Shown: one piece after another, positions 43,683 to 54,074 of the stretch
Layout of the letters: each line of letters begins with the position of its first letter
Numbering within the stretch: the first letter of the stretch is position 1
Source of the DNA: Solirubrobacter sp963792915
GTDB lineage: Bacteria; Actinomycetota; Thermoleophilia; Solirubrobacterales; Solirubrobacteraceae
Assembly: GCA_963792915.1 (NCBI GenBank)
Contig: CAWBYD010000006.1
Location: forward strand, 1 to 64,000
Direction of reading: 5' to 3'
Length of the DNA stretch: 64,000 bases
Notes under the pieces: model-generated
Databases searched by the model: none
Told to the model about the DNA's origin: nothing
Seen by the model: the letters and a program-made list of their open reading frames with translations, nothing else
Program-made: the position numbers and the translations under genes

Positions 43683-44148
43683 GCTGATCGCGGCGCTCGG
43701 AGACGCCGGCGTCGAATACGTGCTGATCGGGGGTCTCGCGGTCGGCGCACACGGGTTTGTGCGCGCGACCAAGGACGTCGACATCGTTCCCGCGCCGGAC
43801 GCCGCGAACCTTGAACGCCTGGCGGCGCTACTCCGCACGCTGGAGACGCAACACCACGGCCTCGGCGATTTCGACGCCTCCGAGTTCCCTTTCGACCCGC
43901 TCGACCCACGCCAGCTCGCGCAGGGCGGGAACTTCGTCTTGACGACGCGCCTCGGCCGGCTGGACCTCATGCAGTGGGTTCCGGGCATCCCGGGCGAGTC
44001 GGCGTTTGACCACCTTGCCCAGGGCGCCGTGGAGACTGCGCTCAGCGGCCGGCACATTCGTGTCTGCTCGCGGGATGACCTGATCGCGATGAAGCGCGCT
44101 GCGGGACGGCCGCAGGATCTCGTGGACCTCCAAGAACTCGGCGCCTAG
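43666..44148 (+). CDS. Nucleotidyltransferase-fold protein, probable toxin
   Basis: A 160-residue protein. The Pol-beta-type core GGLAVGAHGFVRATKDVDIV contains the GG and DxD motifs, and RLGRLDLMQWVPGI supplies the third acidic residue. RDDLIAMKRAAGRPQDLVDL closes the domain as in DUF1814/AbiEii-like and MNT proteins, which add nucleotides to tRNA or to proteins. ATG 43666 is preferred to TTG 43645. It converges on the integrase gene, with stop codons overlapping. Confidence 0.85.
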   Translation: MFAPDELIAALGDAGVEYVLIGGLAVGAHGFVRATKDVDIVPAPDAANLERLAALLRTLETQHHGLGDFDASEFPFDPLDPRQLAQGGNFVLTTRLGRLDLMQWVPGIPGESAFDHLAQGAVETALSGRHIRVCSRDDLIAMKRAAGRPQDLVDLQELGA

Positions 44149-45274
44149 AACCCGTCGAACGACAGCTGCTCGTCGGCCGACGTCGCCGCGAGGAGCGCCT
44201 CCCTCGCCGCCGCGATCTGCTCCTCCGCGTGCTCGCCGTCCCGTTCCTCGGCCATCACATGCGCGTAGGTGTCCAGGCAGACCCGTCGGGTTGTGCCCGA
44301 GCTGCCCGGCGATGTCGACCACGGACTTCCGGCCCTCGTGGATCATCAGCGACGCGAACGCGTGGCGCAGGTCGTACGGGCGGGCGCCGGTGAGCCCGAC
44401 CGACTCGGCGACCGGCTTGTAGATCCCCTGCGCCAGTTCCGCCAGTCCTCCTGGCGGCGGACGGAAACACCGGCGTGCCGACCGGCGGCTCGCCGCAGGC
44501 CATTCGCCACGCCTCGAGGTCCTCGCGCAGCGGCGCGAGCAGCTCGACCGTCCGTGGCTGCCGGCGATTCTTGAGCACCTTCAGCTGGCCGTCGGAGACC
44601 GCGCGCTCGATTAGCAGCGTCCGCCGCCGGACGTGGCGCCACTCGAGCTGCGGCCGCAGCCCCGCATACGCGAGGACGACCAGCCGCGTCACGTCACGCA
44701 GCCGTGCGGCCTCGAGCAACCGCGTGCGCATGACCTCGATCACCGATGCCGGGATCGCCTGCACCGCCGGGCGGTATTGCTTCGGCGGCTTGCGCGTGAT
44801 CTTCACCGCGTTCGACGGCACGCGCCCCCACTCGACCGCACGCTGGAGGACGCCCTGCAACATCGACATCGTCTTGCGGATCGCCTCGTTGCCGACGCCC
44901 GCGCCCTCGAGCTCGGCGCGGACGCGCGCGATCACCTGCGGCGTGAGCTGCCGCAGCTGCAGATGCCCGAGCCGCACGAGCGCGTGCCCGTTCCACAGCT
45001 GCGCGTAGGTGCGCAACGTCGCCCGCTCGAGGTTGGGCCCCGCGTAGACGAGCCACCACTCCTCGACGAACTCCGCCAGCGTCTCGGTGCCGGCGTCGAG
45101 CTCGGCGAGCGCGCCGCTGCGCTTCATCATCCGGACCTTCGCCTCCCAGGCGCGAGCGTCGGCGGCGCGATCGAACGTCTTGCTGCGCTCCGCGCCCGTC
45201 TCGTCGCGCCAGCGAACCCGCCAAACCGAATAGACCGTGCCGTCGCGACGGCGTCGCTCGCGCCGCTCAACCAT
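44145..45274 (-). CDS. Tyrosine recombinase (integrase), frameshifted near the C-terminus
   Basis: An integrase of about 375 residues. Arm-binding start RDGTVYSVWRVRWRDETGAE, SAM-like core-binding domain (LAEFVEEWWLVYAGPNLERA), catalytic core with VLAYAGLRPQLEW (first Arg), YDLRHAFASLMIHEG (HxxR), LGHNPT and DTYAHVM (nucleophile Tyr). The last four require frame changes near 44480, 44345 and 44280. All catalytic residues can still be found, so indels may be sequence errors. It is followed upstream by an excisionase remnant and a relaxase: the core of an integrative mobilisable element. Confidence 0.82.
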
Positions 45275-45342
45275 GGCAGGGACTCTCCTGCTCGCCGAGC
45301 ATCCACCCGCCTATAGGGCGCCGGGGCGAAAGCTCGCCCCCG

Positions 45343-45621
45343 TCAGTGAGAGCGGCCCATCTCCGGCGTCAGCACCAGCCGGCCCACCGTGGAGTCGACC
45401 GCCCGCAGCGGCGTCGGGTCGGGCCGACGCTCGGGCGGCGGCTCGAGCACCGTCGCCTGAAATCCACGCGTCGACGTCGGCCGGCCGGATCCGGAACGCG
45501 GCATGCTCACGGAGATGGCTCGCTCCAGCCGCCCGGCGCGTATCGCACGCGGCACCGTCTTCGTGCTGATCTGCTAGCGCTCGACGACGTCGGACGGCTT
45601 GAGCAGGCGCTCCTCGTCCAT
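45343..45621 (-). pseudogene. Excisionase-like helix-turn-helix protein with an internal stop
   Basis: MDEERLLKPSDVVER is followed by TAG and then QISTKTVPRAIRAGRLE, a MerR/Xis-type helix-turn-helix; a frame change leads to AAFRIRPADVDAWIS, the usual end of the domain, and the tail RAVDSTVGRLVLTPEMGRSH. The amber codon at the exact site of a conserved Trp/Gln position and the shift make it inactive unless suppressed. It lies between integrase and relaxase. Confidence 0.65.
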
Positions 45622-45639
45622 GCCAGAACTCCCGTTCGA

Positions 45640-48430
45640 TCGCCCGGCCCAATGGCCGGAGCCGCTCGACCCGCACCTGGACCCGACGCTCGGGCGTTAG
45701 CAGTTCGGTCTGTCGCTCGCGCAGCTTCTCAACGCGACTCGCGGCCTCGCGCGCGGACTCGTGAAGGCCAGCCAGCTCCTCGGCGTGGAGGCGCCGCGCG
45801 GTCGGTCGATACCACCCGGGCCGAGACCGCTCGAGCCGCCGCTGGGCAGCCACGGCGTCGGTTCGTTCGCGCTCCGCATCGGCGAGCTGCCGCGCCGTCT
45901 GCGCGAGCCCCGGCCGCGCGGGCGCCTGGTCGGTGGCCAGGCGCTGTGCCTCGGAGCGTTCCAGGCCGGCGATCAGCGACGCCATCGCGCCGGCCCTCAG
46001 CGTTGGGCGCGTACTCGAGCCGCTCCGGCGCGTCCCCCTCGATCACGTAGAGCCGGTTGGACCGCGCACCGCGGCTGAGCGCCACGTAGGCCCACTCGCG
46101 CGAGAGCTGGTCGTTGACCAGGATGAACGTCTGCCGGCACGTCAGGCCCTGCGCCAGATGGCCGGTGATGGCGTACCCGTGGTCGACCGGCGCACGGCCA
46201 TGGCGGTCGGCGCGCTCGAGGTACTCGCTCCCGAGGACGACGCGGCGGTCGCCCAGCTCGACCGTGAGCTCGCCCGCCTCGATCGCCACGACCGCCCCGC
46301 GGTCGCCGTTCACGACGTCGAGGCGCGATCGTTTCGCCGCAGCAACACGCGGTCGCCGACCGCGAACCCGTGCTCCCCCGGCCCCAGCGCCCCGGCGGCG
46401 CGCATCAGCGCGTGCGCTCGGCCATTGAGGTCCGCCACATCGACGCGGCGACGCGCGACCATCAGCGCGCCGTCCGGATCGCGCGCCGACCACCAGTCCG
46501 CGACGAGCCGCCGGCGCACCTGATCGGCGTCCTCCCCGGCCACGATCCGGGCGAGCCGCTCGTACGAACGCGCGGCGTCCACGGCCGCCCCAGCGCGCGC
46601 GAGCTTGAGTGCGTCGCGCTCCCACTCGGCGACCTGCCGGCGGTTCTCCGTCAGCTCGATCACAGGCGCGCGCGTGAGCAGCCCGCGGAACGCGCCGCCG
46701 GCGCCGAGCTCGGGCAGCTGCCGATGATCGCCGACCAGCACCAGCTTGGCCTCGGCCCGCTTGACGTGTTCGACGATCTCCGCCGGCTCGCGGGTGGGGA
46801 CCGTCCCGGCCTCGTCGATCACCAGCACCGTGCCGCGACCGAGTCGCCGGCGTCGCAGCTCCTCCAACAGCGCCGCGAACGCTCGTGCTCTCGATCCCCG
46901 CGCCGCGCTCGAGCCCCCGAGCCGCGCGATGCGCCAACGCCGCCCCGCGAACCCGACGCCCGCTCGCCTCCCAGGCCTCGCGCGCGGCGTCCAATGCGAA
47001 CGTCGTGCCCGTCCCCGCCTGCCCGACCACGACCGCCACGCGGTCGTGTTCGAGCACGAGCCGCCGCACCATCGCCGCCTGCTCCTCCGAGATCGACGGT
47101 CGCGCATACAGGGCCCGCGCGACCGCACGCTCGGCGCGTGGGCTCACGCGGGTATCGCGCGCCGTGAGCGCGTGCTCAATGATCTCCCGCTCGAGCGCGA
47201 GCAGGTCGGGCGTCGAGTAGCTCCGCTCGCGCGGGAACGTCGGCACCGCGCGTCCGTCGGCGGTGAAGAGCGCGCCAGGCTCCTCTGCCGCATCGCCCGC
47301 CGCGAGGACGACCGCGCGCTCGGAGCCGAGGAAGCCATCCGCCAACCGTTCGATTGCCTCGACTGACACGTCGCCGCCGGCGGGCAGGCGCTCACACCAC
47401 GCCTGCACGACGTCGCGACGCGTGAACGACGCTCGGTGCGCCGTCAATCCGGACGCGCCGGCGAGGCGACCAGCGATCTCCTCGACCTCGATGGTCTTCG
47501 GCCGCGCTCGTCCGAGCAGCTGCTGAATCGCCGCACGATCCAGTCCGAGTTCGTCGGGCGCGGCGGCGCCACTCCGGGACCAGCTGCTCGGGTGTGACGT
47601 CGTAGTCCTTCGCGCGCCGAGTTGCCAGCGCCGCCACCTGCGCCGCGCCGGCGCTCGTCGAGCCGCGCCGCTCCATCTCCGCCTCGATGTCCGCGCATCG
47701 CCGGCTGAACGCCCGCAGCACCGGACCCGGCACGTCCTCGATGTCGGCGATCCCATCGCGGACCGGACCACACGCCACCCCGAGCTCGCGCGTCAGCAGC
47801 GACCGCAGCCGCGCCTCGTAGAGGTAGCCGGCGGTCTTGGCGTGCGCGTAGATGCGACGGCCGTCGAGCGTCGACCAGCGACCGTCGGCGCCGAGCACCA
47901 GGTTCGCGACCAGCACGTGCGTGTGTAGCTGGGGATCGCCGGCACGCGGCCTGCGATGCCGGAACGCCGCCGCGATGAGCCCCCGTCCCGCGATGACGTG
48001 CACGCCTCCAGGGCCGCGCCGCGTGACGCCGGCCTCGCGCTCGACATACCCGAGCGCATCGTGCACCGCATGGTCGTGCGCGTCCCGGATCGCGCACCGC
48101 AAGTCGTCGTTGCCGACGCCGAACAGCACCGAGACGCTCTTCGGCGCGGAGAACGTCAGATCGAAGCCCGGGACACGGCCATGCACCACGCGGCCGAGCG
48201 GCGTTCCACTCGCGGGGTGCTCGCCGTTCAGCACCCGCTCGAGCGCCCCACGGTGCCGCGCAGCCCGAGCGCGCGCTCGCCGCCGCCGATCCACACGCCG
48301 GCGGCTTCAGGGCCGCCGAGGTAGTGGTCCTCCACGTCCGAGCTAACTGCGCCCGCGCGGGTGACCCGGCGCGCGCCTGCTCGAGGTAGTAGTCGGACTG
48401 ACCGACGGCAAGCTTTCCGATCGACAGCAT
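45640..48430 (-). pseudogene. MobF-family relaxase-helicase (TraA/TrwC-like), broken
   Basis: It starts MLSIGKLAVGQSDYYLEQA with the catalytic tyrosines, then FDLTFSAPKSVSVLFGVG and the histidine triad AGDPQLHTHVLVANLVLG. The C-terminal RecD-like helicase has VVVGQAGTGTTFALDAAREA, LVIDEAGTVPTREPAEI, LVGDHRQLPELGAGGAFRGL and GYAITGHLAQGLTCRQTFIL. The Walker A lysine is threonine (GTGTT), and at least five frame changes break the reading. About 900 residues originally. With the integrase and excisionase it forms an integrative mobilisable element that cannot move by itself now. Confidence 0.82.
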
Positions 48431-49045
48431 CTCGGGTCTGTTGGTTAAGCCGCCGAGCGAGCCGCTTGGGCAAATGGATTTCGCTTCGGGTCAGCGCGGA
48501 GACATTTCGGGCTCGAGCGGCCCGGCCGTCTGCCTGACGGTCGCAGGGCACAATTGGTCGAGTCGCCGGCCGGCGCCACGCCGACCGACAAGCGGATGAA
48601 CTCGCCGCCACAGAAGTCATTCCCACGAATCGTCCGGTCTCGAGCAAGGAGCCTCTACTCCTCTAGCCGTCGACACCTCCGTCGTGGCCACGAGTCGCCC
48701 CAACACGACGCGATTCCCTCGCCGCCAAGGCCGCGATCGACCGCTAAGGACCAACGGCCGCCCAGGGCGGCATGCATTTGCACTGGGTGCGGGGAGCGCC
48801 CACCGCCGCGTTGTACGCACGGCATTGGTGCGGTCCAACGTGGCCTGTAGCGGGACACGCCCTGGACTGGTCTCGGCCGCGACAGCTCCAGACGTGGAGG
48901 CAGGTCAGGCATCAAGCAAAGGCATTGCATGGTGCGGTGTCGCTACCGCGACGCTGCCCGTTCCGCCCGAGGGCTTGACCTATTGACTTGCGCTCTCAGC
49001 AATCATGAACATAGGCTGATCGCTCAACCTTCCTAAGGGAGAACT
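48431..49045. other. 615 bases without a convincing gene, upstream of the relaxase
   Basis: Reading frames here are inconsistent and match no family. The position, between a MobF relaxase start and outward-facing cargo, is where an origin of transfer is often found; no clear nic-site repeat was recognised by eye. The end contains the ribosome site AAGGGAG of the lipoprotein gene. Confidence 0.4.
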
Positions 49046-49666
49046 ATGGCAAGGATGTCCGCGTGGCCAGTCGTGTGGGTCGTCGCGGTGGCTGCGGTCG
49101 CTGGGTGCGGCTCCAGTGGAACCTCCGGCAGCACAGGAGCGCCGACCGCTGTTCCCGCGAAGTCGGTCCAAGACTCGCTCAGGCTCGTAGTTGCCAGTCC
49201 GCGGAATCACGCGTCGACGCGAGCATCGACGATTCTCGTGCGCGGGCGAGTCACGAATGGCGGCCGCGTGACCGTTGCAGGCCATCGAACAAACGTGAAG
49301 GCCGGGAAGTTCCGTACCCGCGTCCCACTGCGGGTGGGGGGCAACAAGATCCACGTCGTTGCGCATTACGCCGGCGGTGCGAAGAGCAAAACGATCGTTG
49401 TTCGTCGCAAGCCGGAAACCCTGGTAGTAGCGTCACCGGCAGCGACTCCGACACCGACACCGACCGAAGTGGCGACACCGAAAGCGACTCCGACTGCCGA
49501 CAAATGCGACCCCAACTATCGAGGCGCCTGCCTGAAACCGGACTCGCCGGACTACGATTGCGAGGGTGGTAGTGGCGACGGTCCGGACTACACCGGACCG
49601 GTGCAGGTGGTCGGCAACGATCACTACGGCCTCGACAGAGATGGCGACGGGTACGCGTGCGAATAG
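49046..49666 (+). CDS. Lipoprotein with Excalibur calcium-binding domain
   Basis: A 206-residue secreted protein. A lipoprotein signal peptide ends at lipobox VAGC (Cys21), followed by a Ser/Gly/Thr linker. Residues 45-125 form an Ig-like domain (LVVASPRNHASTRASTILVR to SKTIVVRR). A threonine/proline stretch (TPTPTPTEVATPKATPT) leads to a C-terminal Excalibur domain, CDPNYRGACLKPDSPDYDC and DRDGDGYACE, with its DxDxDG loop and three cysteines. It is membrane-anchored and faces outward. AAGGGAG precedes the ATG. Cargo of the island; function unknown. Confidence 0.88.
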   Translation: MARMSAWPVVWVVAVAAVAGCGSSGTSGSTGAPTAVPAKSVQDSLRLVVASPRNHASTRASTILVRGRVTNGGRVTVAGHRTNVKAGKFRTRVPLRVGGNKIHVVAHYAGGAKSKTIVVRRKPETLVVASPAATPTPTPTEVATPKATPTADKCDPNYRGACLKPDSPDYDCEGGSGDGPDYTGPVQVVGNDHYGLDRDGDGYACE

Positions 49667-49758
49667 CGAGTCCCCTGGCCGGACTGCCACGGCCCGGCGA
49701 GGCGCCCATGGGGTCTACGCAGTCAGCGCCATTGCCCGCGTCTCGATAGCTTGCTGAT

Positions 49759-51846
49759 GTGGCGCTACAAGACCTGACGGATCCGGAGGCCGTCCTCGGG
49801 GCGACGAAGGAATTTGACGCATTGGGACGCGAAGCGTTCCTCGAGAAGTATGGATTCAAGGCGTCGCGAGAGTACGTCCTGACCCTAAACGGGCGCCAGT
49901 ACGATTCGAAACCCATCGTCGCAGCCGCCCACGGCCGCCAGCACCCCGACATTGGTCCGCTTCGGCACACCGAGTTCAATGGTGGTGCGCAAACAACGTC
50001 GAAGCTTCGAGGGCTTGGCTTCGAAGTCGTGCGGAGAAACGAGGCTACCGACGGTATGACGGTCGACGACCTTGGCGGACTGCTCCAACGGTTCCTCCAC
50101 TCTTACGCAATGGCGAAGGGTGAGCGGTTTCGCGGCGACCACGAGGCCGGCCTGCTGCTGAAGCAAGCCGCGGAGAGGATCGCGGCAACGCTTCCCCCGG
50201 CACTCGAACGGGCCGTCGTCAAGCCGTCAGTGGGGCAGGGCAATTGGGCGGCGAGCCCCTGGATCGCCGTCCTCGATCCACGCGTCACGACAACGACACA
50301 ACAAGGTGTGTATCCGGTCGTCCTAGTCCGCGACGACCTGAGTGGCCTCTACGCGACGATCGCTCAGGGCGTCACCAAGTTGAAACGGGAGCGGGGGCAA
50401 AGGGAGGCATACGATGCCCTACATCGTCGGGCGACCGCGCTGAGACCAGTTCTCATCGACCTGCTCCCGGCCGGGTTCACGACGGGAGACGACGTCTACC
50501 TGGGAAACTCCCCGCTGTCGCGTGACTATGCCGCTTCCGTCATCGTAAGTAAGGACTTCGAGCGAGAGGGTCTGCTGAACTCCACCGTGACTCACGACCA
50601 GCGCGCGTTGAACGAGGAGTAGTACTCCACCCTCATCGACCGTGGGCTACTCGGCGATCGTCAGGACGTCTCGTCGACTGAATCCGAGGTTCTCGCGATA
50701 TACGTAGGTGCTCGAGCACAGGCGAATTTCGACGCCGGCGGCCGGCGAGGATGGTGGGGAAGGAAGCGGGCCCCGGGTGACGCCGAACACGCCAAGGTGG
50801 GAGACTTGGTCGTCTTCGCGAGCGGCTTTACTGGCGGGAACGTCCGGGTGGATGGGACGGAGTGGCAGCGCCATCGCGTCCGGCAAGTCGTGATCGGGAG
50901 AATCGACAAGGCCGCATTTCGTACCGATGAGCCGATCATACCCGACGAACTTGCGGGCCGGGCTGAGTACCCGTCCGATCCGACTGGACTGGCCCGGAAT
51001 TTCTCTTCGGCTATCCGGACGGGCTCGCCGAGCCTGTGCACGGCCGCGCCGTGTGGTCGGTCCCGGAGACCCTCGAATTCCTGCTCCGGGCACATCGAGA
51101 TCCAGCGGCACCGTACGTCCTGGTGCTGGACGAGATGAACCTCGCCCATGTTGAACGGTATTTCGCCGATTTCCTGTCCGGGATTGAATCCCGCCACCCG
51201 GTGCTGCCGAATCTGGCGCTGCTCGATGACAAGTGGACGGAGCCGAGGCCTGGCGGGCGTCTGCCGCTGCCGTCAAATCTGATCGTCATCGGCACTGTCA
51301 ACGTCGACGAAACGACATACATGTTCTCGCCGAAGGTGCTCGACCGCGTTCGTCCACGAGTTCCGAGTGTCCTCACACGATCTTCATCCTGACTTGCGGC
51401 GGCCGAAAGCCATTCCCGCGGCAAGCGACGACGTTCATCGCCAACTGGTTCGCCTTCTTCAGCACGACGAGTGGCAGTTCGAGCATCCCCACCCGCAGCA
51501 GGACAGTCTCGTCGAAGACATCAAGAGGGTGCATACCCAGCTTCAACGCGTGAATCTCGACTTTGGCCATCGAGTCCTCTACGAGTCGCTTCGGTTCGCG
51601 TCCGTAGCGGATGCTGTGGGTCTCGGCGACAAGAGCACCGTACTCGACTACATCGTGATGACCAAGCTTTCGCCAAAGGTTCACGGCTCACGCCAGCGCC
51701 TCGAAAGGTCTCTTCTGGCCCTCCAGGTTTGGGCTGACGGTGACCCAAAGGATGCGGGCGAGCCCCACCTGCCCCGAAGCGCGGCCAAACTCGCAAACAT
51801 GGTCGAGACCTTGAAGGACGCACAGTTCGTTACCTTCACGGAGTGA
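49759..51846 (+). pseudogene. McrB-like GTPase/ATPase of a DUF2357-linked restriction system, decayed
   Basis: The first frame (49759-50622) gives LTDPEAVLGATKEFDALGRE and the MrcB N-terminal domain WAASPWIAVLDPRVTTTTQQ. After a stop, an EVE-like stretch appears (VGDLVVFASGFTGGNVRVDG). The motor domain survives only from LVLDEMNLAHVERYF (Walker B) through VIGTVNVDETTYMFSPKVLD; its Walker A half is missing. The C-terminal helical part, LDFGHRVLYESLRFA to MTKLSPKVHGSRQRLERSLL, reads in another frame. Several breaks and the lost nucleotide-binding loop mean it is inactive. Its DUF2357 partner follows. Confidence 0.8.
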
Positions 51847-51850
51847 GGTC

Positions 51851-52856
51851 GTGACCGTCAACATTCCGGTGCTCGACCAGGACGGTCGTTCGATCGGGCT
51901 CTTGTGCTGGCGCCACTCCCTCGAGCGAGATATGTCCCGAGCCTGACCGGTTCCGTCGGCCACGTCGTTGAGGGAGGCGTGTACCGCTTCGCAGTCATGC
52001 TGGATGAGAATCCGTCCGCCGTTCTTCTGGAGCCGGCGGAAGAACTCTTCAGCTTCGACTCGGATGCTTGCCTCACCGGCCGGTTTCAGCCAAGACAGCA
52101 CGCCGGCGCCATCCGAGTGAGGGTCAGCGTTCCAAACAGTGACCTTGTGGAATTGGCTGAAATCGCGGTGGCGCCGACGAAGTTGGAGTATGCAGTCGAG
52201 TATCAACAAATGCTGGGTGATATCGCGGCCGTCGCGACCGAGGCGCTGCTACAGGGTTTTGCGCCGGCCGCGTTAGCGTTGTCCCAAACTTCTGATGCAG
52301 TCCCAGCGCTTCTGTATCAGCGATTTGCCTTTCTGCAGGCGGAATGGAGTCGCAAGTGCTCAAGGACGCGCTCGCTCTGATCGTCGCGCACCCACATCGA
52401 GGGTGGCATGTTGAGGGTGAGACGCAGGCGGCAGGTCACCCCCTTCCGGCAGGCTCGCTTCTGACTCGGGAGATTGCGAAGCCGGGGCGGAGAGTCCCGA
52501 CCCACTCGCGTCTCCGCGTTGCGTCTGTTCCGCTGTCGTTGGAAAGACGAACCGACGCATCGTTTGACTCCGTCGCGAATCGCTTTGTCAAGCATGCGCT
52601 CGAGCGGTGGCGATCGATCGCCCAACAACTAATAGATGTCTTGGGCGCTGCTGATCTGAACGTACCTGGCCCGGTTCGCCGCGGCCGGAGCGCCGCACGA
52701 GAACCCACCGCGCAGATCGATGGAGTGCTGGCTGCGCCACTCTTTGGACAGGTGGGGCCACTTGACGTCTTTCCCTCGGCAAACCCCGTCCCGGCTTTCG
52801 ATGCAACTCGACGTCGACGACCTCTTCGCCGCAAGCCAGCGCTCTACGAGTACTGA
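51851..52856 (+). pseudogene. DUF2357 (LlaJI/McrC-like) nuclease partner, truncated
   Basis: VTVNIPVLDQDGRSIGLL opens the gene, then in a second frame YRFAVMLDENPSAVLLEPAE, GRFQPRQHAGAIRVRVSVPN and KLEYAVEYQQMLGDIAAVAT, and in a third HPHRGWHVEGETQAAGHPLP, KPGRRVPTHSR and SVANRFVKHALERWRSIAQQ. These are the DUF2357 hallmarks. The C-terminal PD-(D/E)XK nuclease expected next is absent; reading stops at 52856, 86 bases before the tRNA-like repeat. Together with the McrB remnant it is the ruin of a modification-dependent restriction system. Confidence 0.8.
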
Positions 52857-52941
52857 ATCCCTTGAGTCTCGAAAGTCCTGCAAATGCGGCCTTCTCGACA
52901 CATGTCTAGTTCCCGCAAATAGCGGGAAAAGCCGGGATGGT

Positions 52942-52980
52942 AAGGAAGGGGTCGACGGTTCGAGTCCGTCAGAGGGCTCT
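52942..52980 (+). repeat. tRNA 3'-end fragment, copy 3 (right boundary of the island)
   Basis: These 39 bases are identical to 26255-26293 and in the same orientation, with T arm GACGG-TTCGAGT-CCGTC and acceptor strand AGAGGGC. The preceding bases ATGGTAAGG differ from copy 2 (ATGGCAAGG) at one place. No 5' tRNA half is present. Confidence 0.7.
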
Positions 52981-53522
52981 CGACGAATGCCCTGGTAATG
53001 GGTGACTTCTGAGGCTCACGAGGCTCACGCGGTCTCGCGTCCGGGCTCGTGGGCCACGCGAAGGCGGCCATGGAAACGATCTGGAACCCGGCGGTCCAGC
53101 CAAGCCGCTGCGGCGGTCGATGCGCGGCGTACGAGAGGCCGAAGCCCGGTCTCCGTGCGGAGCTTGCGGAGTCACGTTGTCCAACACGTTCGCTCGGCCC
53201 CCGAAGGTTGTGGTCTGACCCGTGACGGACCTGTCCACCCGCGCCTCCCTCGATGCCCGGTGTTCGCCCGGGCATGCCGATCTGTCGCGGCCGGGAACCG
53301 GTGGGGAGCTGGCGGCTTCCTGGGTGCGATGCAGCTGCGGCGATCGTGAGTGCGTTGGCTGGGGAGCGCGATCCGCTCTGCGGCCCCGTTCTCGGCCTGC
53401 TTGGCGACGGCGTGGCCTTCTCCGTCTCGATCCGTGTGTCCGTGGTGTGCACGCGGCGGGCTTGACCCGCACTCGCGGCGGAGCCGAGTTGACCAGCTCA
53501 TCAGCGGAGACGGGTGGTGGAG
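52981..53522. other. 542 bases without a recognised gene
   Basis: No convincing reading frame. It contains the 45-bp element at 53143-53187 and, at 53003-53040, a looser relative (GTGACTTCTGAGGCTCACGA), suggesting a small interspersed repeat. Confidence 0.4.
53143..53187 (+). repeat. 45-bp repeat, first copy (inverted relative to 55467-55511)
   Basis: Begins AGCCCGGTCTCCGTGCGGAG and ends with CCAACAC. The complement occurs at 55467-55511 with three differences. CTCCGTGCGGAG inside it can form a small hairpin. Confidence 0.6.
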
Positions 53523-54074
53523 CTACTGCGGGGCACGTCCGATACGCAGAGCGTCGAGCGCCAAGCGTCCGTCGGTCCGCAGCGTAGGACCGCGGCGCTT
53601 TTCTTGGAAGCGAAGTGGCACGAGATTGAGCACGCCGACGACCCCGGCCAGCGTGGCGGCCCAGAGCAGGTCATGGAGCGCCCCCGTCGTCGAGGCGGCG
53701 GAGAGCGCCAAGGCGGTGACCATCGTTCCGGCGAGCGACGCGGCTGGGCCGGCGAGGGCGATGAGTAGCACGTCTCGCGCTGTCGCACGGGACCCGTCGA
53801 ACTCGGCCACGCCCGCGACCCTCGCGGGATGCGAAAGAGCGTTGATCGACAGCGCGATCTGGCCGAGGCGCATTTCGGCGAGCTTTCCTGCGCTGCCGAC
53901 GGACACCTGCACGTTGACGTCGAGAAGGCGACGGGCAGCGATGGCATGCCCGAGCTCGTGCAGCAGGGTCACTGGTATCGCGGTGATCATCAGGAAGATC
54001 AATGACGCGACCAGGCCGGGACCGGAGTCCATGAAGCGGACGATCGCGTCCGCAAGGTTGTAAAGCAGCTCCAC
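53523..54074 (-). CDS. M50-family site-2-type metallopeptidase
   Basis: A 183-residue integral membrane protein with the zinc motif HELGH inside a membrane helix (LIFLMITAIPVTLLHELGHA), further helices ARDVLLIALAGPAASLAG and LLWAATLAGVVGVLNLVPLR, and a final DGRLALDAL, which resembles the NPDG motif with the third zinc ligand. GTG 54074 with CAGGAA upstream is the likely start; a longer frame adds 32 basic residues. M50 enzymes cut membrane-bound regulators or handle peptides in the membrane. Intact. Confidence 0.8.
   Translation of the reverse strand: MELLYNLADAIVRFMDSGPGLVASLIFLMITAIPVTLLHELGHAIAARRLLDVNVQVSVGSAGKLAEMRLGQIALSINALSHPARVAGVAEFDGSRATARDVLLIALAGPAASLAGTMVTALALSAASTTGALHDLLWAATLAGVVGVLNLVPLRFQEKRRGPTLRTDGRLALDALRIGRAPQ

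Larger units (their letters stand above)
26255..52980. mobile_element. Putative genomic island bounded by 39-bp tRNA-end direct repeats
   Basis: Between identical repeats lie an integrase (44.1-45.3 kb), an excisionase remnant, a MobF relaxase, an IS element, several toxin-antitoxin pairs, helicase/nuclease operons and a decaying McrB/DUF2357 restriction locus. Flanking DNA left of 9.1 kb and right of 57.6 kb is ordinary metabolic content. Some resident-looking genes (UPF0158, DUF6880-like) are also inside, so it may be several insertions accreted side by side rather than one element. Confidence 0.5.

Noticed and set aside
48431..49045. Several short frames before the lipoprotein gene
   Set aside because: They overlap each other, lack ribosome sites and show no family; the region is treated as non-coding.
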